This document shows, piece after piece, positions 28,361-40,582 of a stretch of DNA of 64,000 nt; the first letter of the stretch is position 1, and each line of letters opens with the position of its first letter. The stretch is taken from NCBI RefSeq assembly GCF_024281035.1, contig NZ_JAMXLH010000023.1:1-64000 (forward strand), in the 5' to 3' direction. Origin of the DNA: Paraburkholderia sp. (GTDB taxonomy: Bacteria > Pseudomonadota > Gammaproteobacteria > Burkholderiales > Burkholderiaceae). The notes under the pieces were generated by a model that was given only the letters and a program-made list of their open reading frames with translations, ran no database searches and was not told where the DNA came from. The position numbers and the translations under genes were made by a program.

Positions 28361-29323
28361 ATGAATGCCCCCGACGCCCCCGACACTTTTTCCTGCGCCC
28401 GCTTCATCAAGGAGATCGGCCGCGGGCCGAACGGCGCACGCGCGCTGTCGCCGGAGGACACGCACGCGCTCTACGCCGCCATGCTCGACGGCCGCGTGCC
28501 CGATCTCGAACTCGGCGCGGTGCTGCTCGCGTACCGGCTGAAAGGCGAATCCGCCGACGAACTCGCCGCGATGCTGGCTGCCGCGCACGCTTCGTTCGCG
28601 CCGCTTGCGTCCCCGGCGGGCGACTATCGCGCGGTCGCGATCCCGAGCTACAACGGTGCGCGCAAGCAGCCGAACCTCGTGCCGCTGCTTGCGTTGCTGC
28701 TCGCGCGCGAAGGCGTGCCGGTGCTGGTCCACGGCGTGAGCAGCGATCCTGGCCGGGTCACGAGCGCCGAAATCTTCGCGGCGCTGAATCTGCCCGACGC
28801 GCGCGATCACGCCGATATCGAACATCAGCTTCAAGAGCGCCGCGTCGCGTTCGCTTCAATCGAAGCGCTCGCGCCGAAGCTCGCGCGCCTGCTCGCACTG
28901 CGCCGCCGCATGGGCGTGCGCAATTCGACGCACACGCTCGTCAAGCTGCTGCAGCCTTTCGCACAACCCGGCCTGCGGCTCGTGAACTACACGCACCCGC
29001 CGTATCGCGAGAGCATGCGCACACTGTTTGCGGCGCATCCGGATGCCGCTGCGGGCGGCGCATTGCTCGCGCGCGGCACGGAAGGCGAAGCAGTCGCCGA
29101 TACGCGCCGCCAGGTCCAGGTCGACTGGCTGCACGACGGCATCTGCGAGACGCTGATCGAGCCGGAGCATTCGTCGCCCGATACGCCCGACGTCGCGCTG
29201 CCCGAAGGCCGCGATGCACCCACCACGGCCGCATGGATCGAAGCGGTGCTGCGCGGCGATGCGCCGGTGCCGCACGCGCTTGCGCGCCAGGTCGAGACGA
29301 TCCGGCGCATCGCGAAACGCTGA
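28361..29323 (+). CDS. ybiB: YbiB/TrpD2-like DNA-binding protein
   Basis: This 320-residue protein has the fold of anthranilate phosphoribosyltransferase but belongs to the YbiB/TrpD2 family, which binds nucleic acid and is SOS-linked in E. coli. Evidence is the N-terminal helical domain (FIKEIGRGPNGARALSPEDT) and the glycosyltransferase-3 domain with LVHGVSSDPGRVTSAEIF and RRRMGVRNSTHTLVKLLQPF. No trp genes adjoin it. The start at 28361 avoids a Cys/His-rich upstream extension. Confidence 0.85.
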   Translation: MNAPDAPDTFSCARFIKEIGRGPNGARALSPEDTHALYAAMLDGRVPDLELGAVLLAYRLKGESADELAAMLAAAHASFAPLASPAGDYRAVAIPSYNGARKQPNLVPLLALLLAREGVPVLVHGVSSDPGRVTSAEIFAALNLPDARDHADIEHQLQERRVAFASIEALAPKLARLLALRRRMGVRNSTHTLVKLLQPFAQPGLRLVNYTHPPYRESMRTLFAAHPDAAAGGALLARGTEGEAVADTRRQVQVDWLHDGICETLIEPEHSSPDTPDVALPEGRDAPTTAAWIEAVLRGDAPVPHALARQVETIRRIAKR

Positions 29324-29459
29324 GCACGGCGCGCGACGCGAGGCGCACCACATGACGCTCGCCCGCCATCGCGGCAGAATGCACCATCGGCGTGCTTCTG
29401 CGCGCATCCTGCCGCATCTGCCCGGCGCGTCTGAAAACGCGCCAGCTCAAAATTCCTCG

Positions 29460-29489
29460 TTGACACGCGCATCCAGCCTGCCTTACATT
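29460..29489 (+). promoter_or_regulatory. Sigma-70 promoter of the leuA leader
   Basis: A perfect -35 TTGACA (29460-29465), an 18-bp spacer and -10 TACATT (29484-29489) are present. The expected start lies at 29495-29497, right at the ATG of the leader peptide at 29496. Confidence 0.7.
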
Positions 29490-29495
29490 GTGCAG

Positions 29496-29567
29496 ATGCG
29501 TTCCTTCCAGAACACCCTCCGAATTACCTCCGGCCGCCTAGCGGCCCTATCGCTACGTCTAGCGTAA
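29496..29567 (+). CDS. leuL: Leucine leader peptide of leuA
   Basis: This 23-codon reading frame begins MRSFQNTLRITSG and ends RLAALSLRLA before TAA. It has five Leu codons. Four are CTA, a codon very rare in GC-rich Burkholderiales, packed within the last nine residues. It lies 325 bp before leuA behind a TTGACA/TACATT promoter whose start coincides with the ATG, so the transcript seems leaderless. Hairpins GGCCGC/GCGGCC (29532-29546) and CGCTA/TAGCG (29551-29564) lie inside the gene. This is the expected design of a leucine attenuation sensor. Confidence 0.8.
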   Translation: MRSFQNTLRITSGRLAALSLRLA

Positions 29568-31539
<1,972 letters not shown>

Positions 31540-31790
31540 CGTAACGGGGCAACGGCAGAGGGAGCCAGGAAGGCAGCCGAGCCGCACGGCACAGTCCAGC
31601 GGCGCGGACCAGGTGAAGGCGTTCAGCGGAAGAGATTCAGCCGCAGGGACTCAGCGGCAGGAATTCGGCAACGGAAATTCTGAAAGACGAGAAGCAGCAG
31701 GCAGCGCCGTTGGGCGCCGGCGGTCGGACAGACTGCTGGCGCGAGCCCGGAGCGTTCAGAAGACGCGCCGGAAGAAGAGATTCACCGATC

Positions 31791-32174
31791 TCATTCGAGC
31801 GCGCAACGCGTTGCCTGCCAGGCAAGCAGACGCCAGCGTCCGTCTTCCTGGGTCTGGATGGCCGTATAGGCAATCGGAAACAGCAGCGCGCCGTTGTTGG
31901 CCTCCATTTCGACCAGCGCGCGACCGGAAACGACACAGGTTTCGCGCCCCACGGGCAGCACGTCCTGCGACTGGATCTCGATCTGCCGGTAGCGACGGCG
32001 GCCTGCCGTGATGGCATCGATGAACTGCTGCTTGGTTTCGCGTTTGCCGTTCGTGTGCACGTAGATCACGTTGTCCGACAGCAGTTCGTCCAGCGACGTG
32101 CCATCGCCGTCCACCATCGCGCGAAACCGCTCGCGCTCCAGTCCGCGAATCGCTTCGATTACTTTTGCAGCCAT
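31791..32174 (-). CDS. NTF2-like (SnoaL/DUF4440) protein
   Basis: The 127-residue protein has an alpha+beta cone fold typical of NTF2-like enzymes and binding proteins (GLERERFRAMVDGDGTSLDE, then VIYVHTNGKRETKQQFIDAI and WRLLAWQATRCALE). There is no signal peptide. Such proteins vary from isomerases to immunity or binding proteins, so no function is assigned. It stands alone, convergent with leuA. Confidence 0.8.
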   Translation of the reverse strand: MAAKVIEAIRGLERERFRAMVDGDGTSLDELLSDNVIYVHTNGKRETKQQFIDAITAGRRRYRQIEIQSQDVLPVGRETCVVSGRALVEMEANNGALLFPIAYTAIQTQEDGRWRLLAWQATRCALE

Positions 32175-32769
32175 TGCTCAAGCCCCTTGCGCACGAGTCC
32201 GGGCCAATGCCTCGAACCTGCGCCGAAGATGTACCGCACGCGCCTGGCTGAAATTTATACCAGGATTTGACGCGTGGATATGTGCAATCGAATTACCGCG
32301 TGACTCAGCACGCATAGCGCTCACGAGACGAATCTGGCCCTCTGAACGACACCCGAAACGGCCGGTCGGCGCGACGCGCCTGATCGTCGCAGCGCAGCAC
32401 TTTCCGGCCGGTGCGGCGTCTATGCTTCGTATATCGAAGTTGGGCACCTTGCCCGCGCTTCGCCTGGTTTGGCCGCAGCCCCGGTGGCGCGGCATCTGCA
32501 ATGCCAACCCTGATTCGGTTCCATTCTGTGGGCCTTCGTGCTCACGACTAGAGGGTTTACTCGACGCGATCCTGCGCGAGCGACCCACGCAGGCTGTCAG
32601 CCCCGCCCAGCTTGGTTCACGCATAAATCTATCGAAACACAATCTCGATAGCTATTGCGGAACCTTCAATCCACTACAGACTCCAAGGGTTAGCACTCGG
32701 TGGATCAGAGTGCTAACATCCACCGTGGAGTCGCAGTCCGACTTTTGCAGATATAGAGGAGTTCACTAC
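32175..32769 (+). other. Long upstream region of rpoH
   Basis: This 595-bp region has no gene I would support; the open frames in it have no recognisable protein. It contains an inverted repeat CTATCGA/TCGATAG (32629-32651), a CIRCE operator (32690-32716) and a hairpin GGTGGAT/ATCCACC (32699-32724) interlocked with it. No clear sigma-70 promoter was located. Confidence 0.6.
32690..32716 (+). promoter_or_regulatory. CIRCE element (HrcA operator) upstream of rpoH
   Basis: TTAGCACTC (32690-32698), a 9-bp spacer and GAGTGCTAA (32708-32716) match the CIRCE consensus at every arm position. It lies 53 bp before the rpoH start codon. HrcA repression of rpoH would place sigma-32 under the class I heat-shock repressor. 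hrcA is not in this window. Confidence 0.92.
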
Positions 32770-33711
<942 letters not shown>

Positions 33712-33750
33712 TCGCGTTTGGCCCGCTCACGCGGACTACGAGGCACAGTC

Positions 33751-33785
33751 AAAAGCCCCGTCCTCTCAGGAGGCGGGGCTTTTTT
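33751..33785. terminator. Bidirectional terminator between rpoH and nagE
   Basis: AAAAGCCCCG and CGGGGCTTTT arms flank a short loop. The A and T tracts allow it to work for both convergent genes. Confidence 0.9.
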
Positions 33786-33800
33786 GCTGCTTTCCGTCGA

Positions 33801-35597
33801 TCAGGCCGGTTGCGGCGCGAGCATTTGCGCGTAGCGCGACGCAGCACGGCCAACGACGATGTGCAGCGTCTTGTCCGAAACCCACACGACATCGAGCGCT
33901 TCGAGCTGCTGGCGATCGACCGCCGACGCATCATGCACCGTCACGCGCAGACGCGTCACGGCCACAGCGTCAATCGACGCGATGTTCGCCGAACCGCCCA
34001 GCGCCTCGAGCCACTCGGCCGGATCCGGATCGAGCGGCCCCTGGAGCGGCCCCTGCACTGCGCCTTCCGCGGCAACGGCCTGAACCGGCGCAGCATCGTG
34101 CGTTTGCGTCACGACCTGTGCCTGCGGCACCGCCTGCGCTTGCGGCACCACCTGCGCCTGCGGCACCACCTTATGGCCGCCGCGCCCGATTTCGTTGCGG
34201 ATTTCATCGGCGATCATGTCCGCTTCCGGTCCGATGATGACTTGCACGCTGCCGCCGCCACGCTTGAGCACGCCGCGCGCGCCAATCCCCTTCAGCGCGG
34301 GCTCGGAGACTTTCGCGGCGTCCGCCACTGAAAGACGCAGGCGCGTCGTGCAGGCATCGACGACCTTGAGGTTGTCCGCACCGCCAAGCGCGTCGATATA
34401 GCGCCCGGCACGCGTCGCGCCTGCGGCGCTCGCGCTTGCCGCTGCGCCAGTCACCGCCGTCGCGACCGCCGCATCGCCGCTCACGGGTTCGCGGCCCGGC
34501 GTCGGCAGGTTAAAGCGCCGGATGAAGAAGCGAAACAGCCCGTAATACACGATCGCGTAGACAATGCCGAGCGGAATTGCCTGCCAGCCGTGCGTGGACA
34601 AGCCGTAATTCAGCGCGTAATCGATCGCGCCTGCCGAGAACGTGAACCCGAGCTTGATGCCCAGCAGCGAGCAGATCGCAAGCGACAGGCCCGTCAGCAC
34701 CGCGTGGATCGCATAGAGCACGGGCGCGAGGAACATGAACGTGAACTCGATCGGCTCGGTCACGCCCGTGAGGAACGAGGTGAGCGCCATCGAGAGCAGC
34801 AGGCCCGCAACCGTCGCGCGGCGCTCCTTCGGCACCTCGTGCAGCATCGCGAGGCACGCGGCCGGCAGGCCGAACATCATCACCGGGAAGAAGCCGGCCA
34901 TGAAGCTGCCCGCCGTCGGGTCCTGCGCGAAGAAGCGATGCAGGTCGCCGGTCACCGGCGCGCCGCCGCCCGCTGGCGTGAAAGACCCGAACACGAACCA
35001 GACGAGCGAATTCAGGATGTGGTGCAGGCCCGTGACGAGCAGCAGCCGGTTCAGGAGGCCGTAGACGAACGTGCCGATGGCGCCCGCGGTGGTCAGCCAG
35101 TGGCCCGCGGAATCGATGGCGCCCTGCACCGGCCCCCACACATAGCCAAAGACGACCCCGAGCACCAGACACACAAGCCCCGTGACAATCGGCACGAACC
35201 GCTTGCCGCCGAAGAACGCGAGGAACTCCGGCAGCTTGATGTCCTTGAACCGGTTGTACAGCATGCCCGCGACAATACCCGCGACGACGCCCGAGAGGAC
35301 GCCCATGTTGAGCTTGTCGTTGATGTCCTTCATCACGGCCGTCTGGACGAGATAGCCGAGCGCGCCAGCGAGCGCCGCGACGCCGTTGTTGTCCTTCGCG
35401 AAGCCCACCGCGATGCCGATCGCGAAAAGCAGCGGCAGGTTGTCGAAGATCGCGCCGCCCGCATCGGCGATGATCTTGATGTTCAGCATGTCGGCCTGCC
35501 CGAAGCGCAGCAGGATGCCGGCCACCGGCAACACTGCGATCGGCAGCATCAGCGCGCGGCCTAAGCTTTGAATTTTAAGAAACGGATTGCCATCCAT
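33801..35597 (-). CDS. nagE: N-acetylglucosamine PTS permease, EIICBB
   Basis: This inner-membrane PTS transporter takes up and phosphorylates GlcNAc. The 598 residues comprise a glucose-family IIC domain (1-365, about ten helices; VTEPIEF near 279), a IIB domain with the phosphorylated Cys416 (DACTTRLRL) and a Gln/Pro/Ala repeat linker (about 476-500). A second IIB-like domain (525-598) has Ala546 in place of the cysteine. It is the last gene of the nag operon; EIIA comes from the upstream fusion protein. Confidence 0.93.
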   Translation of the reverse strand: MDGNPFLKIQSLGRALMLPIAVLPVAGILLRFGQADMLNIKIIADAGGAIFDNLPLLFAIGIAVGFAKDNNGVAALAGALGYLVQTAVMKDINDKLNMGVLSGVVAGIVAGMLYNRFKDIKLPEFLAFFGGKRFVPIVTGLVCLVLGVVFGYVWGPVQGAIDSAGHWLTTAGAIGTFVYGLLNRLLLVTGLHHILNSLVWFVFGSFTPAGGGAPVTGDLHRFFAQDPTAGSFMAGFFPVMMFGLPAACLAMLHEVPKERRATVAGLLLSMALTSFLTGVTEPIEFTFMFLAPVLYAIHAVLTGLSLAICSLLGIKLGFTFSAGAIDYALNYGLSTHGWQAIPLGIVYAIVYYGLFRFFIRRFNLPTPGREPVSGDAAVATAVTGAAASASAAGATRAGRYIDALGGADNLKVVDACTTRLRLSVADAAKVSEPALKGIGARGVLKRGGGSVQVIIGPEADMIADEIRNEIGRGGHKVVPQAQVVPQAQAVPQAQVVTQTHDAAPVQAVAAEGAVQGPLQGPLDPDPAEWLEALGGSANIASIDAVAVTRLRVTVHDASAVDRQQLEALDVVWVSDKTLHIVVGRAASRYAQMLAPQPA

Positions 35598-35728
35598 AGA
35601 ACTGCCTCCAGTCCCGGTCTATTTGGTGACGTTGGTGACGTCGGTTGGGGTTGCGAGTCGTCAGCGCGTACGGCACACCGTGCGCGCTGACGGGTTGGTG
35701 GTAAGGGTGGTAACGGTGGTATGGCCGG

Positions 35729-38329
35729 TTAGTCGAGCGGCCAGACGTTGGTGCTCAACGCGCGCACGGCCTGCGCCGATTCGAGCGCGAGCGCATCCTG
35801 CGCACGCTGTCGGCACTGCTGCCAGTCGAGGTTGCGCACGCGCGCCTTGATCGCGGGCACGGACACCGGATCGACGGACAGCTCCGTCACGCCGAGCCCG
35901 ACGAGCAGCGGCACGGCAAGCGGATCGCCCGCCAGCGCACCGCAGACGCCAACCCACTTGCCGTGCTTTTCCGCGCCCTGCACCGCCGCCGCGACGAGAC
36001 GCAGCACGGCCGGGTGCAGGCCGTCTGCCTGGGCCGCGAGATCGGGCTGGCAGCGGTCCATCGCGAGCGTGTACTGGGTGAGGTCGTTCGTGCCGATCGA
36101 GAAGAAATCCGCGTGCTGCGCGAGCTGATCGGCCAGCAGCGCCGCCGACGGCACCTCGATCATCACGCCCACCTCGATCGGCTCCGTGCGGCCCAGCTCG
36201 CGCGCGAAGGTGTCGATGCGCGCGCGCAGGCGCACGAGTTCGCCGACATCGGTAACCATCGGCAACAGGATGCGCACCGCACCCGCCGGCCGCACGGCAA
36301 CGAGGCCGCGCAACTGGTCGTCGAGCAGATCGGGGCGCACCTGCGCGAGACGGATGCCGCGCAGGCCCAGCGCGGGATTCTGCTCGGGCGGCAGCGTCAG
36401 GTAATCGACTTCCTTGTCCGCGCCCACGTCGAGCGTGCGGATGATCGCCGTGCGCCCGGCGAGCGCATCGGCAATCGCCTGATAGCTCTGGCGATGCTCT
36501 TCGACGCTCGGCGCCGCCTGGCGATGGATGAACATCAGCTCGGTGCGCAACAGGCCCACGCCGTCCGCGCCGTTGTCGACGGCGGCGTTGGCGTCGTCGA
36601 GCGTCGCGATATTCGCCGCCACCTCGATCGCCCGGCCGTCGCGCGTCGTCGCCGCCTCCTGCGACGTGCGCCGGTTGGCCTCGCGCACGCCTTCGAGGCG
36701 CTGGCGCTCGTTGCGCGCATGCTCGATGTCGAGTTCGCTCGGCGCGTAGGCAAGCTGGCCCTCGCCCGCGTTCACGACAACCTGCGTACCGTCCGGAATC
36801 GTGTGCAGCGCATCGCCCACCGCGACGAGCGCGGCAATGCCCGCCTGGCGCGCGATAATCGCTGCGTGCGACGTCGCGCCGCCGCGCGCCATGACCAGCG
36901 CCGTGACGCGCTTACGGTCGAGCGTTGCAAGGTCGGACGGCGTGAATTCGTCGGCGGCGAGCACGGCTTCGTCGGGCAGCGTGCGAGCAGCCGTGTTCGC
37001 GTAACCGAGCAAGCGCAGCACGCGCTTTTCGAGGTCGCGCAGGTCGGCGGCACGCTCGGCGAGCAGCGGATCTTCAACCTTGCCGAGCACCGCGATCTGC
37101 GCGCGGATCGCTTCGCGCCACGCGAAGCCCGCGCTCTTGCCGAGGCTGATCAGGTCGCGTGCGGCATCGACGAGTGTCGGATCCTCGAGCAGCACACGAT
37201 GCATCGTGAAAATGCCCGCTTCGCCGATGGCGCCGCGCTGCGAGGCGGCGCGCACTGCGCTGTTCAGTTCGGCGTCGACGGCGGCGATGGCCTTGTCGAG
37301 CGCGCGGCTCTCGGTCGAGAGGCTGCCGCTCGCCAGTTCGGGCGGCACGATTTCCGCGTTGCCCCAGTGCACGAGCGTGCCGACCGCCACGCCCGGCGCC
37401 GCGCACACGCCGACGAGCGTACGTGCACCGGCGCTCGCGGCCGTCGCGGGCGGTGCGCTGGCAGCCGCGCGCGGCGCAGGCGAGAGTTGCCGCGCGGGCG
37501 CCTCGCCGGTCTCGCCCGGCGCTTCGCGCGTGAGTTCGTTGACGACCGCGTCGACGGCCTGCTGTGCGTCGTGGCCCATGCCGACCACTTCGATGGTCGC
37601 GCCTTCGCCTGCGCCGAGCGCGAGGAGGCCGACCACGCTCTCGATGGCGGCCTTGCGCTCGCCAAAGCGCACTTCCACGCGCGCATCGAACGGGCGTACA
37701 GCCTGGCGCGCCCGCGCGGCGGGCCGTGCGTGCAGGCCCCCCGCATGGGCGAGCGTCACGCTCTTGCGCGCTTCCGTGACGACCGGCCACGCGCCGTCCG
37801 CTGCCGACTCGGCGCTGGCGCGCGGGCGCAGCACGAGCAGCGGCGTCACGCCCGCTTCCACGTTGCCCGCCGGCGCACGCGAAATCACGTCGAACGCTTC
37901 GGAGTTCGCGATCGCCACGACCGAAACGAGACTTCGCGCCTCACACGCGACGACATCGAGATCGAATTCGATCAACAGATCGCCGCGATGCACCTGCGCG
38001 CCCTGTGCGACCTTCGGCTTGAAGCCGTTGCCGTGCAGTTCGACCGTATCGATGCCGATGTGCACGAGCACCTGCGCGCCCTCTGCGGTTTGCAGCGTGA
38101 CGGCGTGACCGGTGCGCGCGAGGTGCATGACGATGCCGTCGCAGGGTGCGACGAGCCGCCCGACGAGCGGATCGATGCCGATCCCATCGCCGAACAGGCC
38201 TTCCGAAAACACCGGATCGGGCACTTCGGCAAGCGGCACGACCGGCCCGGTGAGGGGCGAGACAAGCACAACGTCGCCCGCGGCGGGTTCAACGGGATTC
38301 ATCAGACGGGACTCCAGGATGCGCTCCAT
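35729..38329 (-). CDS. nagF: Fused PTS EIIA(Glc)-HPr-EI
   Basis: This 866-residue cytoplasmic protein supplies all general and IIA steps for the adjacent permease. EIIA-Glc is at 15-165 with His90 (LVHIGIDTVELHG). HPr is at about 188-272 with His200 (LHARPAA) and Ser231 in AAIESVVGLLAL, the HprK target position. EI runs from about 305 to the end with His488 (GGATSHAAIIARQAG) and the Cys loop VGVCGALAGDP. The start may be Met10 (MNPVEPAAG). It follows the SIS deaminase gene on the same strand. Confidence 0.93.
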   Translation of the reverse strand: MERILESRLMNPVEPAAGDVVLVSPLTGPVVPLAEVPDPVFSEGLFGDGIGIDPLVGRLVAPCDGIVMHLARTGHAVTLQTAEGAQVLVHIGIDTVELHGNGFKPKVAQGAQVHRGDLLIEFDLDVVACEARSLVSVVAIANSEAFDVISRAPAGNVEAGVTPLLVLRPRASAESAADGAWPVVTEARKSVTLAHAGGLHARPAARARQAVRPFDARVEVRFGERKAAIESVVGLLALGAGEGATIEVVGMGHDAQQAVDAVVNELTREAPGETGEAPARQLSPAPRAAASAPPATAASAGARTLVGVCAAPGVAVGTLVHWGNAEIVPPELASGSLSTESRALDKAIAAVDAELNSAVRAASQRGAIGEAGIFTMHRVLLEDPTLVDAARDLISLGKSAGFAWREAIRAQIAVLGKVEDPLLAERAADLRDLEKRVLRLLGYANTAARTLPDEAVLAADEFTPSDLATLDRKRVTALVMARGGATSHAAIIARQAGIAALVAVGDALHTIPDGTQVVVNAGEGQLAYAPSELDIEHARNERQRLEGVREANRRTSQEAATTRDGRAIEVAANIATLDDANAAVDNGADGVGLLRTELMFIHRQAAPSVEEHRQSYQAIADALAGRTAIIRTLDVGADKEVDYLTLPPEQNPALGLRGIRLAQVRPDLLDDQLRGLVAVRPAGAVRILLPMVTDVGELVRLRARIDTFARELGRTEPIEVGVMIEVPSAALLADQLAQHADFFSIGTNDLTQYTLAMDRCQPDLAAQADGLHPAVLRLVAAAVQGAEKHGKWVGVCGALAGDPLAVPLLVGLGVTELSVDPVSVPAIKARVRNLDWQQCRQRAQDALALESAQAVRALSTNVWPLD

Positions 38330-38341
38330 CAGTTTTCCAAT

Positions 38342-39349
38342 CTAGTGTGTTTCGGTGACTTTGTTCAGGTAGCGCGGCTCGTCGGGGTTGCGACCGCGCG
38401 CGGCGGCAAGGCCTGCCGCCATCACGTAGAACGAAAGAATCGCGGCGACCGGATCGAGTGCCGGATCGGCGGTGGTCGCGAGCGGCAGCGTCGCGTCCGG
38501 CACGTCGGCGGGTGCGGCGAGCAGCACGCGCGCACCGCGCTTCGTCATGTCGCGCGCGAGGCCGATCAGGCCCGCCTGCTCCGGTCCGCGCGGTGCGAAC
38601 ACGAGCAGCGGATAGTCGCGGTCGATCAGCTCCATCGGACCGTGACGCACCTCAGCGCTCGAAAACGCCTCGGCCTGGATACCCGAGGTCTCCTTGAGCT
38701 TGAGCGCCGCTTCCTGTGCGATGGCGAGGCCCGCGCCGCGGCCGATCACGATCATCTGCGACACGTCGCGCAGTTCGTCCACGGCCTTCGACCAGTCGAG
38801 CTTGCCCGCGCGCTCGAGCGCATCGGGCAGCGCGCGCAGCGCGTCGACGAATGCCGCATCGCGCTGCCAGAACGCCACGAGTTGCGCCGAAAGCGACAGC
38901 ATCGCGATATAGCTCTTCGTGGCCGCGACGCTCAGCTCCGCACCGGCCTGGAGCGGCAGCTCGATGCCGGCGGCTTCGGCAAGCGGCGAACCCGGCACGT
39001 TGACCGCAGCCGCCGTCAGCGCGCCCGCTTCGTGCAGCACGCGCATCGTCTCGACAAGATCAGGACTCCTGCCTGATTGGGAAAAAGCAAGAGCAAACTG
39101 GCCGCGTACGCGTAGCGGCGCCTGCTGAAGCGTGGCAATCGACATCGGAATCGAGGCGACCGGCACGCCGATGCGGCTCATCGTGAGCGCGGCGAAATAG
39201 CTTGCCGCGTGATCCGAGCTGCCGCGCGCGACGGTGAGCGCCACCTGACGCGGCTCGGCATCGAGCGCTCGCGCCAGCGCCTCGACACGCGAAGTGTCCG
39301 CGAGCTGCATGGCGACGATGCTGGACGAGGCCAGCGCTTCCTTAAGCAT
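38342..39349 (-). CDS. SIS-domain glucosamine-6-phosphate deaminase (NagB-II/AgaS type)
   Basis: It probably converts glucosamine 6-phosphate to fructose 6-phosphate and ammonia. The 335 residues contain two SIS domains (VARGSSDHAASYFAAL, ALAFSQSGRSPDLVET, IGRGAGLAIAQEAALKLKET). The start MLKEALASS overlaps the nagA stop by 8 bases, which fits translational coupling; a longer in-frame form starting MSKEN at 39376 lies deeper in nagA and has no ribosome site. It lies between nagA and nagF, so GlcN6P deamination fits better than GalN6P. Confidence 0.88.
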   Translation of the reverse strand: MLKEALASSSIVAMQLADTSRVEALARALDAEPRQVALTVARGSSDHAASYFAALTMSRIGVPVASIPMSIATLQQAPLRVRGQFALAFSQSGRSPDLVETMRVLHEAGALTAAAVNVPGSPLAEAAGIELPLQAGAELSVAATKSYIAMLSLSAQLVAFWQRDAAFVDALRALPDALERAGKLDWSKAVDELRDVSQMIVIGRGAGLAIAQEAALKLKETSGIQAEAFSSAEVRHGPMELIDRDYPLLVFAPRGPEQAGLIGLARDMTKRGARVLLAAPADVPDATLPLATTADPALDPVAAILSFYVMAAGLAAARGRNPDEPRYLNKVTETH

Positions 39350-40445
39350 ATTCGACAATCGATTCTCCTTCGACATAGGTTGCGGCGAGAGCCAGTTCGC
39401 GGTCGAACACGACAACGTCGGCCCATGCGCCGCGCGCGAGGCGTCCGCGATCCTCGATGCCGAGATAGTCGGCCGCGTAGCGCGACAGACGCATCGAAAC
39501 ATCGGCGATCGGGAAGCCGAGCGAAACGAGGTTGCGCAGCGCCTGATCCATGGTCAGCGTGCTGCCCGCGAGCGTGCCGTCGGCAAGACGCACGCCGCCG
39601 AGGCACTTGGTCACGTGCTGGCTGCCAAGACGGTATTCGCCGTCGGGCATGCCGGTCGCCGACGTGCTGTCGGTAACCACGTAGAGGCGCGGAATCGCAC
39701 GCATCGCGGCGCGGATCGCGCCGGGATGGACGTGCAGCAGATCGGGGATGATCTCCGCGTATTCGGCATGGGCGAGCGCCGCGCCGACGAGACCCGGATT
39801 GCGGTGATGGAGCGGCGACATCGCGTTGAACAGGTGGGTGAAGCCGCGCGCGCCGTGCTTGAGGGCGGCGACGCCGTCGTCGTAGGTCGCGAGCGAGTGG
39901 CCGAGCTGCACGCGCACGCCGCGCGCCGCCATCTCCGAAATGATCTCGATGTGGCCCGCGATTTCCGGCGCGACGGTCACGACGCGGATCGGCGCGATCG
40001 ACAGGTATTTGAGCACTTCGGCGAGCACCGCCGATACCGCCGCGTCCGGCTGCGCGCCCAGCTTGCCCGGGTTGATGTACGGCCCTTCCAGGTGCACGCC
40101 GAGCACGCGCGAACCGCCCGGCGTGCGCGTGCGCGCGACATCGCCGAGACCCGTCACGACGTTCATGAGTTCGTCGCGCGGCGCGGTCATCGTGGTCGCG
40201 AGCAGGCTCGTCGTGCCGAAGCGCGCGTGCGTGCGCGTGATGGTTTCGATGGCGTCGCCCGCCTCCATCACGTCGGCTCCGCCGCCGCCGTGAACGTGTA
40301 GATCGATAAAGCCCGGCAGGATGTACGGCGCGTCGTTCGTCGCCGGATCGGCCGCATTGCCGCTGATCGACGTGATACGCCCGTTCTCGAACGACAGCGT
40401 GCCGTAGATCCAGCCTTCAGGGGTGAGTATGTTTCCGCTCAGCAT
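39342..40445 (-). CDS. nagA: N-acetylglucosamine-6-phosphate deacetylase
   Basis: NagA removes acetate from GlcNAc-6-phosphate. The 367-residue amidohydrolase shows the metal motif DLHVHGGGGAD, catalytic Glu region HLEGPYINPGKLGAQ, His pairs QLGHSLATYDD and HLFNAMSPLHHR, and the catalytic Asp in VTDSTSATGMPDGEY. It lies between the regulator and the SIS deaminase; its end overlaps the next start. Confidence 0.96.
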   Translation of the reverse strand: MLSGNILTPEGWIYGTLSFENGRITSISGNAADPATNDAPYILPGFIDLHVHGGGGADVMEAGDAIETITRTHARFGTTSLLATTMTAPRDELMNVVTGLGDVARTRTPGGSRVLGVHLEGPYINPGKLGAQPDAAVSAVLAEVLKYLSIAPIRVVTVAPEIAGHIEIISEMAARGVRVQLGHSLATYDDGVAALKHGARGFTHLFNAMSPLHHRNPGLVGAALAHAEYAEIIPDLLHVHPGAIRAAMRAIPRLYVVTDSTSATGMPDGEYRLGSQHVTKCLGGVRLADGTLAGSTLTMDQALRNLVSLGFPIADVSMRLSRYAADYLGIEDRGRLARGAWADVVVFDRELALAATYVEGESIVEYA

Positions 40446-40582
40446 GAATGTCTTCCTGAATGTCTTTCAGAATCTGTTCCGGATTCCGATCGGTTGCGAC
40501 GCGGCACGAGGCGTCGTGTTCGGGGCTCGCATGCGTAATTCGTCCAGTGGCGCTGCACGTCCACTCGCGCGGGCGCAGGGGT

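Noticed and set aside
31540..31790. Repeated CAGCGG/CAGCCG bases after leuA considered as a repeat element
   Set aside because: The copies are irregular and no longer than chance in this GC-rich sequence; no gene or clear terminator was seen.
32178..32642. Minus-strand 154-codon frame upstream of rpoH
   Set aside because: It has no ribosome site and no family features, and it lies in a region that looks regulatory.
35963..39076. Plus-strand open frame over 1000 codons opposite nagF and the SIS gene
   Set aside because: It is also an antisense shadow. The composition is Arg, Ala, His and Asp-rich, it crosses gene borders, and both minus-strand genes have full catalytic motifs.
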